Below are positions 1 through 6,883 of a stretch of DNA of 18,410 nt, piece after piece (within the stretch, counting starts at the first letter, position 1; each line of letters starts with the position of its first letter). The position numbers were made by a program, and so were the translations under genes. Source of the stretch: JAYRGC01 sp041908065 (lineage in GTDB: Bacteria > Pseudomonadota > Alphaproteobacteria > UBA9219); contig JAYRGC010000064.1 in assembly GCA_041908065.1 (NCBI GenBank), positions 1 through 18,410 on the forward strand. Reading direction: 5' to 3'. Under the pieces are notes generated by a model. That model did no database searches, was not told the origin of the DNA, and saw only the letters and a program-made list of their open reading frames with translations.

Positions 1-107
1 CGCCAAGGGGCGGCTCGCAATGACGCTCAAACCCAAGGTAGCGGCCCGCAATGACAACCTTTGGGCTGTATACAGGGTAGATGACGATGCCTTTTTTGGG
101 GAGTGCC
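1..107. repeat. Truncated right part of the MITE-like composite repeat
   Basis: Bases 1-24 read as the right arm of the palindromic core found at 5285-5408, 7617-7714 and 9579-9705, ending in GGCGGCTCGCAATGAC. Bases 91-108 (TTTTTTGGGGAGTGCCAG) resemble the right end at 9731-9750 (TTTTGGGAAAGAGCCAG), so this is probably the right portion of another copy, cut by the window edge. The core arm is clear; the outer end is a weak match. Confidence 0.55.
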
Positions 108-139
108 AGCTTGTTTCGGATAGTATCAGATTATTTCCA

Positions 140-167
140 TTGACCGCCTCGGCGTCGCGTGTAGTTT
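140..167 (+). promoter_or_regulatory. Weak candidate promoter for sapC
   Basis: TTGACC (140-145) lies 16 nt before TAGTTT (162-167). The -35 matches the sigma70 consensus at 5 of 6 bases, the -10 at only 3 of 6. It lies about 55 nt upstream of the sapC start, between the repeat remnant and the gene. This is a guess from position and the -35 box. Confidence 0.25.
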
Positions 168-221
168 GTCGGGGGTCGTTTATTGTCCGCGTTTTTGCAT
201 AGATGAAGAGGGGTTTTCAAC

Positions 222-986
222 ATGGCCAGCGTTTCCGATAACGGCGTTTCCTCCAGTCCGGGACGCGGCGGCGAGCAGATGCCGCTGTTTTACGCTTCTC
301 CCCGCCCGCTTAGCGCGGCTACCGACGCCAAGTTGAGAGTTTCTCCGCCCAAGGATTTTTTCTTCGCTTCCAAGACCAATGCCATACCTTTGCTGGCCGC
401 CGAGCTGGGCGCGGCAGCCGCTTGGTATCCCACCGTGTTCTCGGCTTCCGAGACTCCGGTTCCCGCCGCCGTGGTGGGATTGAAGAACGACTCCAATCTT
501 TTCGTGGATGAAAAGGGGCAATGGAAAGACGGCGGTTATTTGCCGGCCTATCTTCGCCGCTATCCGTTCATATTGATGGAGACGCCGGAAAACGATCAGA
601 TGGTCTTGTGCGTCGACGACGGCTGCGAATTGGTGGGTGAGCAGGGCGAATTCGCGCTTTTCGACGGCGACCAGCCGAGCAAGTTTACCCGCGACGTGAT
701 GGAGTTCTGCGGCTCGTTGCGCCACCACGGCGAGGAGACCGAGAAGTTCGTCAAGGCGTTGCAGGAGTATGAGCTTTTGGTTCCCAACGACGCGACGATC
801 GAGATGCCGGGCGGGTCTAGGATGCAGATGGGAGGATTTTTGGTCATCGACCAGAAGAAATTCGAGGCCTTGCCCGACAACATATTTTTGGCGTGGCGGC
901 GCAACGGCTGGATCGGACAGATATACGCCCACCTGATGTCGATGAACCGCTGGCAGGCCTTGGCCATAATGGCGATGAAGAAGTAG
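222..986 (+). CDS. sapC: SapC family protein
   Basis: Encodes 254 residues resembling the SapC family (PF07277), named after a Campylobacter fetus S-layer-associated protein but widespread in Proteobacteria with no firm biochemical role. Seen features are a PLFYASPRPLS segment near residue 21, a central YLPAYLRRYPF segment near residue 106, and the C-terminal IYAHLMSMNRWQAL stretch near residue 235, all of which look typical of the family. There is no signal peptide or membrane segment, so the product is probably cytosolic. AGAGGGG at 207-213, 8 nt before the ATG, supports this start. A repeat element begins 5 nt after the stop codon. Some relatives sit near TonB receptors and halogenases; here the downstream neighbour is a YejA-type binding protein. 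The family call is firm, the function is unknown. Confidence 0.85.
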   Translation: MASVSDNGVSSSPGRGGEQMPLFYASPRPLSAATDAKLRVSPPKDFFFASKTNAIPLLAAELGAAAAWYPTVFSASETPVPAAVVGLKNDSNLFVDEKGQWKDGGYLPAYLRRYPFILMETPENDQMVLCVDDGCELVGEQGEFALFDGDQPSKFTRDVMEFCGSLRHHGEETEKFVKALQEYELLVPNDATIEMPGGSRMQMGGFLVIDQKKFEALPDNIFLAWRRNGWIGQIYAHLMSMNRWQALAIMAMKK

Positions 987-991
987 AATCC

Positions 992-1158
992 GGCTCTTAC
1001 GCAAAACGGGTTGGTACTGCCTTCAGCAAGCGTCGTCATTGCTAAGTATACGGCCAAAGGCCGTCACGCTAAGTCTACGGCCTTTGGCCGTATACTTAGC
1101 AATGACGACGCTTGCTGTTGCGTTTGGATGCAAAATTACCCACCAGTTTTGCGTAACC
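992..1158. repeat. MITE-like element, copy 1, with 41-bp perfect palindrome
   Basis: The left end is GGCTCTTACGCAAAACGGG (992-1010). The right end, read on the minus strand, is GGTTACGCAAAACTGG followed by TGGGTAATTTTGC, matching the left end of the copy at 9502. Between the ends lies a perfect inverted repeat with 41-bp arms (1024-1064 and 1077-1117) and a 12-nt loop. Unlike the other copies it lacks the GCGAGCCGCC...AAGCAATCC core. It fills the gap between sapC and yejA. Confidence 0.85.
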
Positions 1159-1181
1159 AATTTTTTCATACGGAGCGGAGC

Positions 1182-3041
1182 ATGAAAATGGCCATCAAGC
1201 CTTGTCTTTCAGTTCGGGATTGCCTGCGCGTGGTTTTGTCCGCCGCCGTTCTTTGCGCGTCTTCGTCCGGCGCGGTGGGAGCGGAGGCGCGGCACGGCTT
1301 GGCCTTGCACGGCGCGCCCAAGTATTCCGCAGATTTTGAGCATTTCGATTACGCCAGACCGGACGCACCTAAGGGCGGAGAGATCAAGCTGTCGTCGCTG
1401 GGGACTTTCGACAGCCTTAACCCATTTATCCTCAAGGGCGTTCCGGCTGCGGGCGCGGCGATGGTTTTTTCCACCTTGATGGAGCCATCGTTGGACGAGC
1501 CGTTCAGCCAGTACGGCCAGTTGGCGGAAAGAGTGGCTGTGGCCAAGGACAAAAGCTGGGTGTCATACCGGTTGCGGCCTCAGGCGCGGTTCAGCGACGG
1601 CGGCAAGGTCGCGCCGGAGGATGTCATATTCTCCTTTGAAACCTTGCGCGACAAGGGACATCCTTTTTATCGCAGCTATTACCGCGACGTGGCCAAGGCC
1701 GAGAAGATCTCGGAAAACGAGGTCAAGTTCACTTTCAAGGGCGGCAGCAATACCGAGCTGCCCTTGGTCATGGGGCAATTGCCGGTCTTGTCGAAGAAAT
1801 GGTGGGAGGGGAGGGATTTTTCCGCCACTACGTTGGAGCCGATAGTGGGTAGCGGACCTTATCGCGTGGAAAGCCTGAACGCGGGACGCGACGTGGCGTA
1901 CCGCCGCGTGTCCAGCTGGTGGGGCGAGAATCTGCCCGTGAATCGCGGACGCTATAACTTCGACGTCGTGCGCTATGACTATTACCGCGACGCGGCGGTG
2001 GCTTTGGAGGCGTTCTTCGCCGGACGCTACGACTGGAGGCTGGAAAACGTGGCGCGCAACTGGGCTGTGGCCTACGACACTCCGGCGGTCAAGCAGGGGC
2101 GGGTGGTCAAGCGCGAGATCGCCAACGAGCTTCCCGCCGGAATGCAGGGCTTCGTGTTCAACACGCGGCGGGAGGCGTTCAAGGACAAACGGGTGCGCGA
2201 GGCTTTGTCCTACGCCTTTGACTTCGAATGGTCGAACCGCAATCTGGCTTATGGCGCGTACCGCCGCACTTCCAGTTATTTCGCCAATTCCGAGCTGGCG
2301 GCGCGAGGGCTTCCCGCAGGCAAGGAGCTGGAGATATTGGAGAGGTATCGCGGCAAGATCCCAGACGAGGTTTTTACCGCCGAATTCAAGCCCCCCGTGA
2401 CCGACGGCAGCGGCGACGCGCGGGAAAATCTTCGCCGCGCCGCCGCGCTGTTGAAGGAGGCGGGGTGGACGCTCAAGAACGGCAAGCTGGTCGACGCCAA
2501 GGGGAGACAGTTCCGTTTTTCCATAATGGACGAGTCTCCGATGTTCGAGCGTTGGATACAGCCGTTTTTACGCAATCTCGAACGCCTTGGCATTCAGGCT
2601 GATTTCCGCATCGCCGACACGGCGCAGCATCAGAACATGGTCAACGACTTTGATTTCGATATGATCGTAAGCTCCTTCGGACAATCGCTTTCCCCGGGCA
2701 ACGAGCAGCGCGATTTCTGGTCGTCGTCGCGGGCATCGCAAAAAGGCAGCCGCAATCTGGCCGGCATCAGCGATCCGGTCGTTGACGATCTGGTGGACAG
2801 AATCGTGGCCGCGCCAGATCGTCCCATGCTTGTAGCTTTGTGCCGCGCATTGGACAGGATTTTGCTGGCAGGTCATTATGTGATCCCCCATTGGCATATC
2901 GGCGTGTGGCGCGTGGCCTATTGGGACATGTTCGGGATGCCTGACATAACTCCGAAATACGGCTTGGACGCGGTTTCCTTGTGGTGGGCGGATCCGGCCA
3001 AGGATAAGAAGGTTAAAGAGGCGGATCGCCGGAAGCGGTGA
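1182..3041 (+). CDS. yejA: YejA-like ABC transporter peptide-binding protein
   Basis: Encodes 619 residues of the family 5 extracellular solute-binding proteins (SBP_bac_5), closest in pattern to YejA, the periplasmic receptor of the YejABEF oligopeptide/microcin C importer. Residues 1 to about 34 form a Sec signal peptide (basic start, VVLSAAVLCASSSG core, AVGA cleavage site); the Cys is not in a proper lipobox. The mature protein opens with HGLALHGAPKYSADFEHFDY, followed by PDAPKGGEIKLSSLGTFDSL and later PIVGSGPYRVES, all typical of YejA. The reading frame is open back to 1011 inside the repeat, but the ATG at 1182 is chosen because the signal peptide begins there and GGAGCGGAG precedes it. 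Only 23 nt separate it from the repeat. No permease or ATPase genes are in the window, so the receptor appears to be an orphan, or its partners lie elsewhere. Confidence 0.9.
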   Translation: MKMAIKPCLSVRDCLRVVLSAAVLCASSSGAVGAEARHGLALHGAPKYSADFEHFDYARPDAPKGGEIKLSSLGTFDSLNPFILKGVPAAGAAMVFSTLMEPSLDEPFSQYGQLAERVAVAKDKSWVSYRLRPQARFSDGGKVAPEDVIFSFETLRDKGHPFYRSYYRDVAKAEKISENEVKFTFKGGSNTELPLVMGQLPVLSKKWWEGRDFSATTLEPIVGSGPYRVESLNAGRDVAYRRVSSWWGENLPVNRGRYNFDVVRYDYYRDAAVALEAFFAGRYDWRLENVARNWAVAYDTPAVKQGRVVKREIANELPAGMQGFVFNTRREAFKDKRVREALSYAFDFEWSNRNLAYGAYRRTSSYFANSELAARGLPAGKELEILERYRGKIPDEVFTAEFKPPVTDGSGDARENLRRAAALLKEAGWTLKNGKLVDAKGRQFRFSIMDESPMFERWIQPFLRNLERLGIQADFRIADTAQHQNMVNDFDFDMIVSSFGQSLSPGNEQRDFWSSSRASQKGSRNLAGISDPVVDDLVDRIVAAPDRPMLVALCRALDRILLAGHYVIPHWHIGVWRVAYWDMFGMPDITPKYGLDAVSLWWADPAKDKKVKEADRRKR

Positions 3042-3174
3042 GGGGGTAATTTTGGCTTCCAGTTGGGCGAGGACTGTGCTAGTAACCCGCGCAGGCGATG
3101 CGAGCCGGAGAGGCGGGCGCGTGGGGCGTTCGTCGGGTTTTCGCCGCGTTTTGAAGACTCAAGGAGTGGTTTTC

Positions 3175-3378
3175 GTGCAGGTATTGGTCAGGGACAACAA
3201 TGTCGATCAGGCGCTCCGCGTTCTGAAGAAAAAGTTGCAACGCGAGGGCGTGTTTCGCGAGATGAAGCTGCGCCGCAATTATGAGAAGCCGTCCGAACGC
3301 CGCGCCCGCGAAAAGGCCGAGGCCGTTCGCCGCGCCCGCAAGGTCGAGCGCAAGCGCAAGGAGCGCGAAGGCTATTAA
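3175..3378 (+). CDS. rpsU: 30S ribosomal protein S21
   Basis: Encodes 67 residues: MQVLVRDNNVDQALRVLKKK, then a REGVFREMKLRRNYEKPSERR segment and a very basic tail rich in Arg, Lys and Ala. This is the full bS21 pattern; S21 sits on the small subunit near the 3' end of 16S rRNA and helps initiation. The frame is open upstream to 3052, but the GTG at 3175 is the start: AAGGAG at 3161-3166 lies 8 nt before it, the protein then matches the S21 N-terminus, and the upstream residues look like non-coding translation. The next gene begins 21 nt after the stop, so the two may be co-transcribed. Confidence 0.95.
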   Translation: MQVLVRDNNVDQALRVLKKKLQREGVFREMKLRRNYEKPSERRAREKAEAVRRARKVERKRKEREGY

Positions 3379-3399
3379 GCCGTTCGCGGGGTTTTGGCC

Positions 3400-4230
3400 A
3401 TGACGAAACCCTTTATCAGCCTTACCAGCGATTTCGGCGCGCAATCCCAAGGCGTGGGGCTGATGATGGGGGCTGCGCTGGAGGTAGCTCCGGACGCCAA
3501 CGTAATTCATCTTATGCACGGCTTGCCGCCCTTCGACATCGTGGCGGCGGCGCGGACTTTGGAAACCGCGATATATCTTCCCATCGGCTCCCATGTGTGC
3601 GTTTGCGATCCGGGCGTGGGGTCGGAGCGCAAGCCTTTGGCCGTTCGAACGCGGCGCGGGGATTTTCTGGTAGGGCCGGACAACGGAGTTTTGCTTCCGG
3701 CGGCCAAGCGTTTCGGAGGCATAGTATCCGTTCGCGAAATATCCAATCCCAAATATATGAAGTTGCCGGTTTCCCCGACTTTCCATGGTCGCGACGTTTT
3801 CGCTCCGGCGGCGGCGCATCTGGCCTTGGGACGGGATTTGGCCGACTTCGGGCCGGAGATAGATCCGTCGACATTGAAACCTCCGGCATATGAAGACGCC
3901 AGAATAGGCGGCGGCAAGGTTCACGCGCAGGTGATACAGATCAACCGCTTCGGATCGGTTCACACCAACATGCTGCATTCGCAATGGGACGAGATGCGTT
4001 TTTCGGAACACGGCTTTGTCCGCGTGGAATCCGAACGCGGCGCCCCGTTCGTTCTGCGGACGGCGCGGGTGTTTTCCGACGTGCCGGCGGGCGAAGATAT
4101 GATACTCAAGGACGACTATGGCCGCGTCACCATGGCTCGTAACAAGGGATCCTTGGCGTCGTCGCATCGGTTCGAGATTGGGGATAAAGTCACGATAGCG
4201 GCGGTCACGGACACCCGCGGCATACCTTGA
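3400..4230 (+). CDS. SAM hydroxide adenosyltransferase (DUF62 family)
   Basis: Encodes 276 residues of the S-adenosyl-L-methionine hydroxide adenosyltransferase family, which hydrolyses SAM to adenosine and methionine. Motifs in order: SLTSDFG (residues 7-13), CDPGVGSER (69-77), VGPDNG (91-96) and TFHGRDVFAPAAAHLA (127-142). Asp70, Arg77 and His129 correspond to the Asp-Arg-His triad described for archaeal members. Near the C-terminus the usual D-x-FGN-x-x-TN motif reads NRFGSVHTN (182-190), so two commonly conserved positions differ. An in-frame TTG two codons upstream exists, but the ATG starts the protein in the usual place; no strong ribosome site is visible. The 3' end overlaps the convergent response-regulator gene by 26 bp. 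The physiological role of the family is unclear. Confidence 0.88.
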   Translation: MTKPFISLTSDFGAQSQGVGLMMGAALEVAPDANVIHLMHGLPPFDIVAAARTLETAIYLPIGSHVCVCDPGVGSERKPLAVRTRRGDFLVGPDNGVLLPAAKRFGGIVSVREISNPKYMKLPVSPTFHGRDVFAPAAAHLALGRDLADFGPEIDPSTLKPPAYEDARIGGGKVHAQVIQINRFGSVHTNMLHSQWDEMRFSEHGFVRVESERGAPFVLRTARVFSDVPAGEDMILKDDYGRVTMARNKGSLASSHRFEIGDKVTIAAVTDTRGIP

Positions 4231-4633
4231 AGCCGACCGCCTTGCTGATCGACTTCGCCAGATCTTGCGCCGAGCAGGGTTTGTTGACTATGTCAGCCGC
4301 TCCGACTTGTATTGCCACGTCCAACATCATGGGATCGTCGTCGCCGGTCAGGACGACCACCGGTATTTGCGCCAGTTTCGGGGATTTTTCGCGGCGCAGG
4401 TGATTGATGAAGTCGATGCCGCCGCCTTTTTCCATATGCAGATCGCACAGTATGAAATCAGGCTGGACTTTGAGCCGAGGATTGTTGAGCATTTCCAGAG
4501 CTTTTTGGCCGCTTTCAGCTTCGTGAACATTGGTGATGCCGACGTTACGCAGCAGCCCTCGGACGACAGAACGCATAGTTTTTTGATCGTCTATGACAAG
4601 GGCCTGCAAACTAGCGGTTTTGGAGGGTTGCAT
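4205..4633 (-). CDS. Single-domain response regulator (CheY-like)
   Basis: Encodes 142 residues made of one receiver domain. The acidic pair is Asp15-Asp16 (ALVIDDQKTMR), the phosphoacceptor is Asp64 (FILCDLHM), the switch Thr is Thr96 (VVVLTGDDD) and the conserved Lys is Lys118 (VNKPCS). All receiver key residues are therefore present and the protein should be phosphorylatable. There is no output domain, so it probably acts through protein-protein contact, as in CheY or DivK-type regulators. No histidine kinase or chemotaxis gene is nearby, so the pathway cannot be named. The start is the only Met before residue 20, yet AAGGA sits directly against it with only one base between, an unusually short spacing. 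Confidence 0.9.
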   Translation of the reverse strand: MQPSKTASLQALVIDDQKTMRSVVRGLLRNVGITNVHEAESGQKALEMLNNPRLKVQPDFILCDLHMEKGGGIDFINHLRREKSPKLAQIPVVVLTGDDDPMMLDVAIQVGAADIVNKPCSAQDLAKSISKAVGFKVCRGCP

Positions 4634-4671
4634 GTCCTTCGTTGCCTGTCAGCGCGGTAGCGTGAATCTGA

Positions 4672-4684
4672 GTGCGATTCGCAC
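4672..4684. promoter_or_regulatory. Short perfect palindrome in the divergent promoter region
   Basis: GTGCGA-T-TCGCAC is a 6-bp perfect inverted repeat with one central base, in the 128-bp gap between the divergent response-regulator and ribbon-helix-helix genes. It has the shape of a dimeric repressor operator. A 13-bp palindrome can occur by chance, so this is a suggestion only. Confidence 0.25.
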
Positions 4685-4761
4685 AAGTTTTAAGATGTTA
4701 TACGAAAATTTATAAAAAACCATTACTATGGGATGAAATCGGTTGAATTTAAGGATAAATA

Positions 4762-5001
4762 ATGAACAAAAACAGTCCAATAAAGCGTTCAGTAAGGATT
4801 TCAGGCCACCGCACCAGCGTATCGCTGGAGCCGGAATTTTGGGGCGAGTTGGAGAAGATGGCGCGGGAAAAGGGGAAACCGGTATCGGCGTTGGTGGCTG
4901 AGGCCGATTCCGTCCGCCAAGGCAACCTTTCGAGCGAGTTAAGGCTTATGGTGTTGCGCCATCTCCGTAAAGCCGTCGGATCACTGCGCGGTTCTGAATA
5001 G
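4762..5001 (+). CDS. Ribbon-helix-helix domain protein
   Basis: Encodes 79 residues. Residues 7-52 fit an alphaproteobacterial ribbon-helix-helix fold (RHH_4 type, PF13467): a strand RSVRISGHRTSVSLEPEFW, then a helix with ELEKMAREKGKPVSALVAEAD. Such proteins bind DNA as dimers through the N-terminal strand; some related alphaproteobacterial proteins are annotated only as aryl-sulfate sulfotransferase-like or RHH proteins, so the target is unknown. AAGGA at 4751-4755, 6 nt upstream, supports the ATG. The gene is convergent with the DUF1192 gene and their 3' ends overlap by 21 bp. Confidence 0.8.
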   Translation: MNKNSPIKRSVRISGHRTSVSLEPEFWGELEKMAREKGKPVSALVAEADSVRQGNLSSELRLMVLRHLRKAVGSLRGSE

Positions 5002-5169
5002 TCCGGCGGCGGCGTTCAGATGATCCTGTTTTTTGGCGATCATCAGTTTCGCCCGCTCTTTTTCCGCGTCGAGCGACGCTATGTATGCTCGCAACTCCTC
5101 CACCGACATTTGCTGCATATCCAAAGGCTTCAATATCGGTCGGGGCGGTTCAAGATCGTCCGTGTCCAT
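4981..5169 (-). CDS. DUF1192 family small protein
   Basis: Encodes 62 residues: an acidic start MDTDDLEPPRP, then LKPLDMQQMSVEELRAYIASLDAEKERAKLMI, a predicted amphipathic helix or coiled coil. This is the layout of DUF1192 (PF06698), short alphaproteobacterial proteins of unknown function. An in-frame ATG 15 nt upstream (5184) exists, but the AAGGAG between the two ATGs lies 6 nt before the inner one, which makes 5169 the likely start and gives the usual family length of about 60 residues. The 3' end overlaps the ribbon-helix-helix gene. A repeat element lies 31 nt upstream of the start, so the promoter must lie in or next to it. Confidence 0.85.
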   Translation of the reverse strand: MDTDDLEPPRPILKPLDMQQMSVEELRAYIASLDAEKERAKLMIAKKQDHLNAAAGLFRTAQ

Positions 5170-5200
5170 GCCGTGCTCCTTCATACTCGATAATGTTTTT

Positions 5201-5452
5201 GGCTCTTACGCAAAACGGGTGGGTAATTTTACATTCAAACGGAATGACAATCACTGTCATCTGCCCTAGTTACAGCCAAAGGCTGTCATTGCGAGCCGCC
5301 TCTCTTTGGTTTGGACAGCGTTAAACGCTGTCGGGCGGCGAAGCAATCCAGTGCCGTTGCTCCATAAGGTCTGGATTGCTTCGACGCCAAGGGGCGGCTC
5401 GCAATGACGGTCCTTTTGGAAAGGCAATACCAACCCGTTTTGCGTAAGAGCC
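5201..5452. repeat. MITE-like element, copy 2, with palindromic core
   Basis: This is the best preserved copy, 252 bp. The terminal inverted repeats are 25 bp (5201-5225 and 5428-5452) with one mismatch, starting GGCTCTTACGCAAAACGGG. The two ends differ just inside: the left continues GGGTAATTTTAC and the right, read inward, continues TTGGTATTGCC. A 124-bp palindromic core lies at 5285-5408. The flanks GTTTTT-GGCTC and GAGCC-AGTTTTT suggest a decayed target duplication. No coding capacity is credible. With its surroundings it fills the 5170-5556 gap. Confidence 0.9.
5285..5408. repeat. Palindromic core repeat inside copy 2
   Basis: Arms GTCATTGCGAGCCGCC and GGCGGCTCGCAATGAC bound the core; inside them GGCGAAGCAATCCAG pairs imperfectly with CTGGATTGCTTCG around a GTGCCGTTGCTCCATAAGGT loop. 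A small palindrome GACAGCGTTAAACGCTGTC (5314-5332) sits in the left arm only. Similar cattgcgag...aagcaatcc repeats occur in many bacterial genomes. Confidence 0.85.
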
Positions 5453-5556
5453 AGTTTTTAGTTCAACGCTTGTACCTTTTTCGCCGTAGCCACGATTTCG
5501 CGCCGATGGTATCGTACGGCTTCGGTTCGTTCAAATTCCGGCGCGAGGAGGTTACC

Positions 5557-5874
5557 ATGAAAAGCGTCCCATCCAATATTCTGTTTGTGGTTTTTTGCGC
5601 CGTTCTGGCTGCGGTCGCGGCGGCTTCCGCGTTCTATCCGACGTTTGCCATGGCCATGGCTTCGGAAAAGGACGCCGCGGAAGATAAACCCTATGCCGCG
5701 GTGGAGGACGAATATCCCACAGGCTTCGGTTCTCACAGGCCGCAAAGTACGAGCAATACCGAAGCCGAAGCTCGGCTTCAGCCGCAACCCCGCCGCGCTC
5801 CGGGCATGGTTGCGCCTAAAATGCGCTGCGAAAACGCCAATTGCGGTTGTGGTTCCGTAGCAAAGAAGGACTAA
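5557..5874 (+). CDS. Small secreted protein with a C-terminal Cys cluster
   Basis: Encodes 105 residues that I do not recognise. Residues 1 to about 35 are a signal peptide or N-terminal anchor (NILFVVFCAVLAAVAAASAF, then AMAMA as a likely cleavage site). The rest is polar and low in predicted structure (KDAAEDKPYAAVEDEYP, PQPRRAP), ending with CENANCGCG at residues 91-99, a C-x4-C-x-C arrangement that could bind metal or form disulfides. The frame is open upstream into the repeat, but GAGGAGG at 5545-5551, 5 nt before the ATG at 5557, and the signal peptide fix the start. It ends 9 nt before the quinone oxidoreductase and may be co-transcribed with it. Confidence 0.7.
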   Translation: MKSVPSNILFVVFCAVLAAVAAASAFYPTFAMAMASEKDAAEDKPYAAVEDEYPTGFGSHRPQSTSNTEAEARLQPQPRRAPGMVAPKMRCENANCGCGSVAKKD

Positions 5875-5883
5875 GCCGACGCG

Positions 5884-6864
5884 ATGAAGGCCATGATTTG
5901 CGACGACTTCGGCGATGCCGGAGCGATGCGCGAGGCGGAAGTGCCTTGTTCCGAGCCGGCGGAGGGCGAGGTTCTGCTTCGGGTTCGGGCGGCGGGGGTT
6001 AATCGCGCCGACGTTCTGCAGCGCATGGGCAAGTATCCCCCGCCCGCCGGAGCCAGCGATATTTTGGGTTTGGAAGTGGCCGGAGAAGTCGTCGGCGTGG
6101 GCGGCGGCGTTTCGCGCTGGCGCGCGGGGGATCGCGTCTGCGCTTTGCTCGGCGGCGGCGGATACGCCGAATACGTTTGCGCGCCAGATGGGCAGTGTTT
6201 GCCCATGCCGTCCGGCCTGTCGTTCGCCGAGGCCGCATCTTTGCCGGAAGCCGCGTTTACGGCATGGGCTAATTTGTTCGAAGCCGGAGGGCTGAAAGGC
6301 GGCGAGGCGGTTCTTATTCACGGCGGGGCCGGAGGGATGGGATCGTTCGCTGTGCAGATAGCTGCAGCCGGAGGATGCAAGGTTTTCGCCACGGCGGGCA
6401 GCGACGAAAAGGCGGCGTTTTGCTTGAGGCTGGGCGCGGCAAAGGCCATCAATTACCGTTCAACCGATTTTGTCGCCGCAATAACGGAAATGACCGGCGG
6501 GCGCGGGGTTGACGTGGTTTGGGACGTTGTGGGAGGCGAATACGTCGGGCGCAATCTGGGGATTCTGGCCGAAGGCGGTCGGCATGTCAGCATAGCGGTT
6601 CAGGGGGGAAAGAAGGCCGAGATCGACCTATTGCAGATCATGCGGCGGCGGCTGGTCTTGACTGGATCCACGCTCAGGAACAGGGCTCCCTTGGAAAAAG
6701 CCCGCATTTGCGGTCTGGTGGAGGCCAATATTTGGCCGCTAGTGGCCAAAAATGCGGTTCGTCCGACGCTCGGCGCGACTTTTCCCATGAAGGAGGCTGC
6801 TTTAGCGCATAAAATGATGGAATCCGGCGAACTTATTGGTAAGATAGCCCTTGAAGTAGCCTGA
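5884..6864 (+). CDS. NAD(P)H-quinone oxidoreductase, PIG3/zeta-crystallin type
   Basis: Encodes 326 residues of the zinc-free branch of the medium-chain dehydrogenase/reductase superfamily. The N-terminal GroES-like half contains RAAGVNRADVLQRMGKYPPP (residues 35-54) and LGLEVAGEV (61-69); the Rossmann half contains VLIHGGAGGMGSFAVQIA (143-160), the dinucleotide-binding glycine motif. The RADVLQRxGxYPPPxGAS stretch is characteristic of PIG3/TP53I3-like enzymes, which reduce quinones with NADPH. No structural zinc Cys cluster is seen, as expected for this branch. The length is normal. It lies 19 nt upstream of trcR on the same strand, so co-transcription is possible. The substrate cannot be told from sequence. 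Confidence 0.9.
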   Translation: MKAMICDDFGDAGAMREAEVPCSEPAEGEVLLRVRAAGVNRADVLQRMGKYPPPAGASDILGLEVAGEVVGVGGGVSRWRAGDRVCALLGGGGYAEYVCAPDGQCLPMPSGLSFAEAASLPEAAFTAWANLFEAGGLKGGEAVLIHGGAGGMGSFAVQIAAAGGCKVFATAGSDEKAAFCLRLGAAKAINYRSTDFVAAITEMTGGRGVDVVWDVVGGEYVGRNLGILAEGGRHVSIAVQGGKKAEIDLLQIMRRRLVLTGSTLRNRAPLEKARICGLVEANIWPLVAKNAVRPTLGATFPMKEAALAHKMMESGELIGKIALEVA

Positions 6865-6883
6865 ACTTTAGGGAGTTGATTAT

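Noticed and set aside
180..1004. Long minus-strand open frame (274 codons) across sapC
   Set aside because: It mirrors sapC, has no recognisable domain, and is a composition artefact of GC-rich coding DNA.
1011..1181. N-terminal extension of the YejA-like protein from 1011
   Set aside because: It would translate the repeat element; the signal peptide starts cleanly at 1182 after a ribosome site.
3052..3174. N-terminal extension of S21 from TTG 3052
   Set aside because: S21 homology begins at GTG 3175 with AAGGAG at proper spacing; the upstream residues are not family-like.
3079..4167. Minus-strand open frame of 362 codons across rpsU and the SAM hydrolase
   Set aside because: Both plus-strand genes have clear family motifs and the antisense translation is Arg/His-rich with no motif.
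5458..6321. Minus-strand open frame of 287 codons across the secreted protein and the quinone oxidoreductase
   Set aside because: It is antisense to a well recognised enzyme, without a credible start or family pattern.
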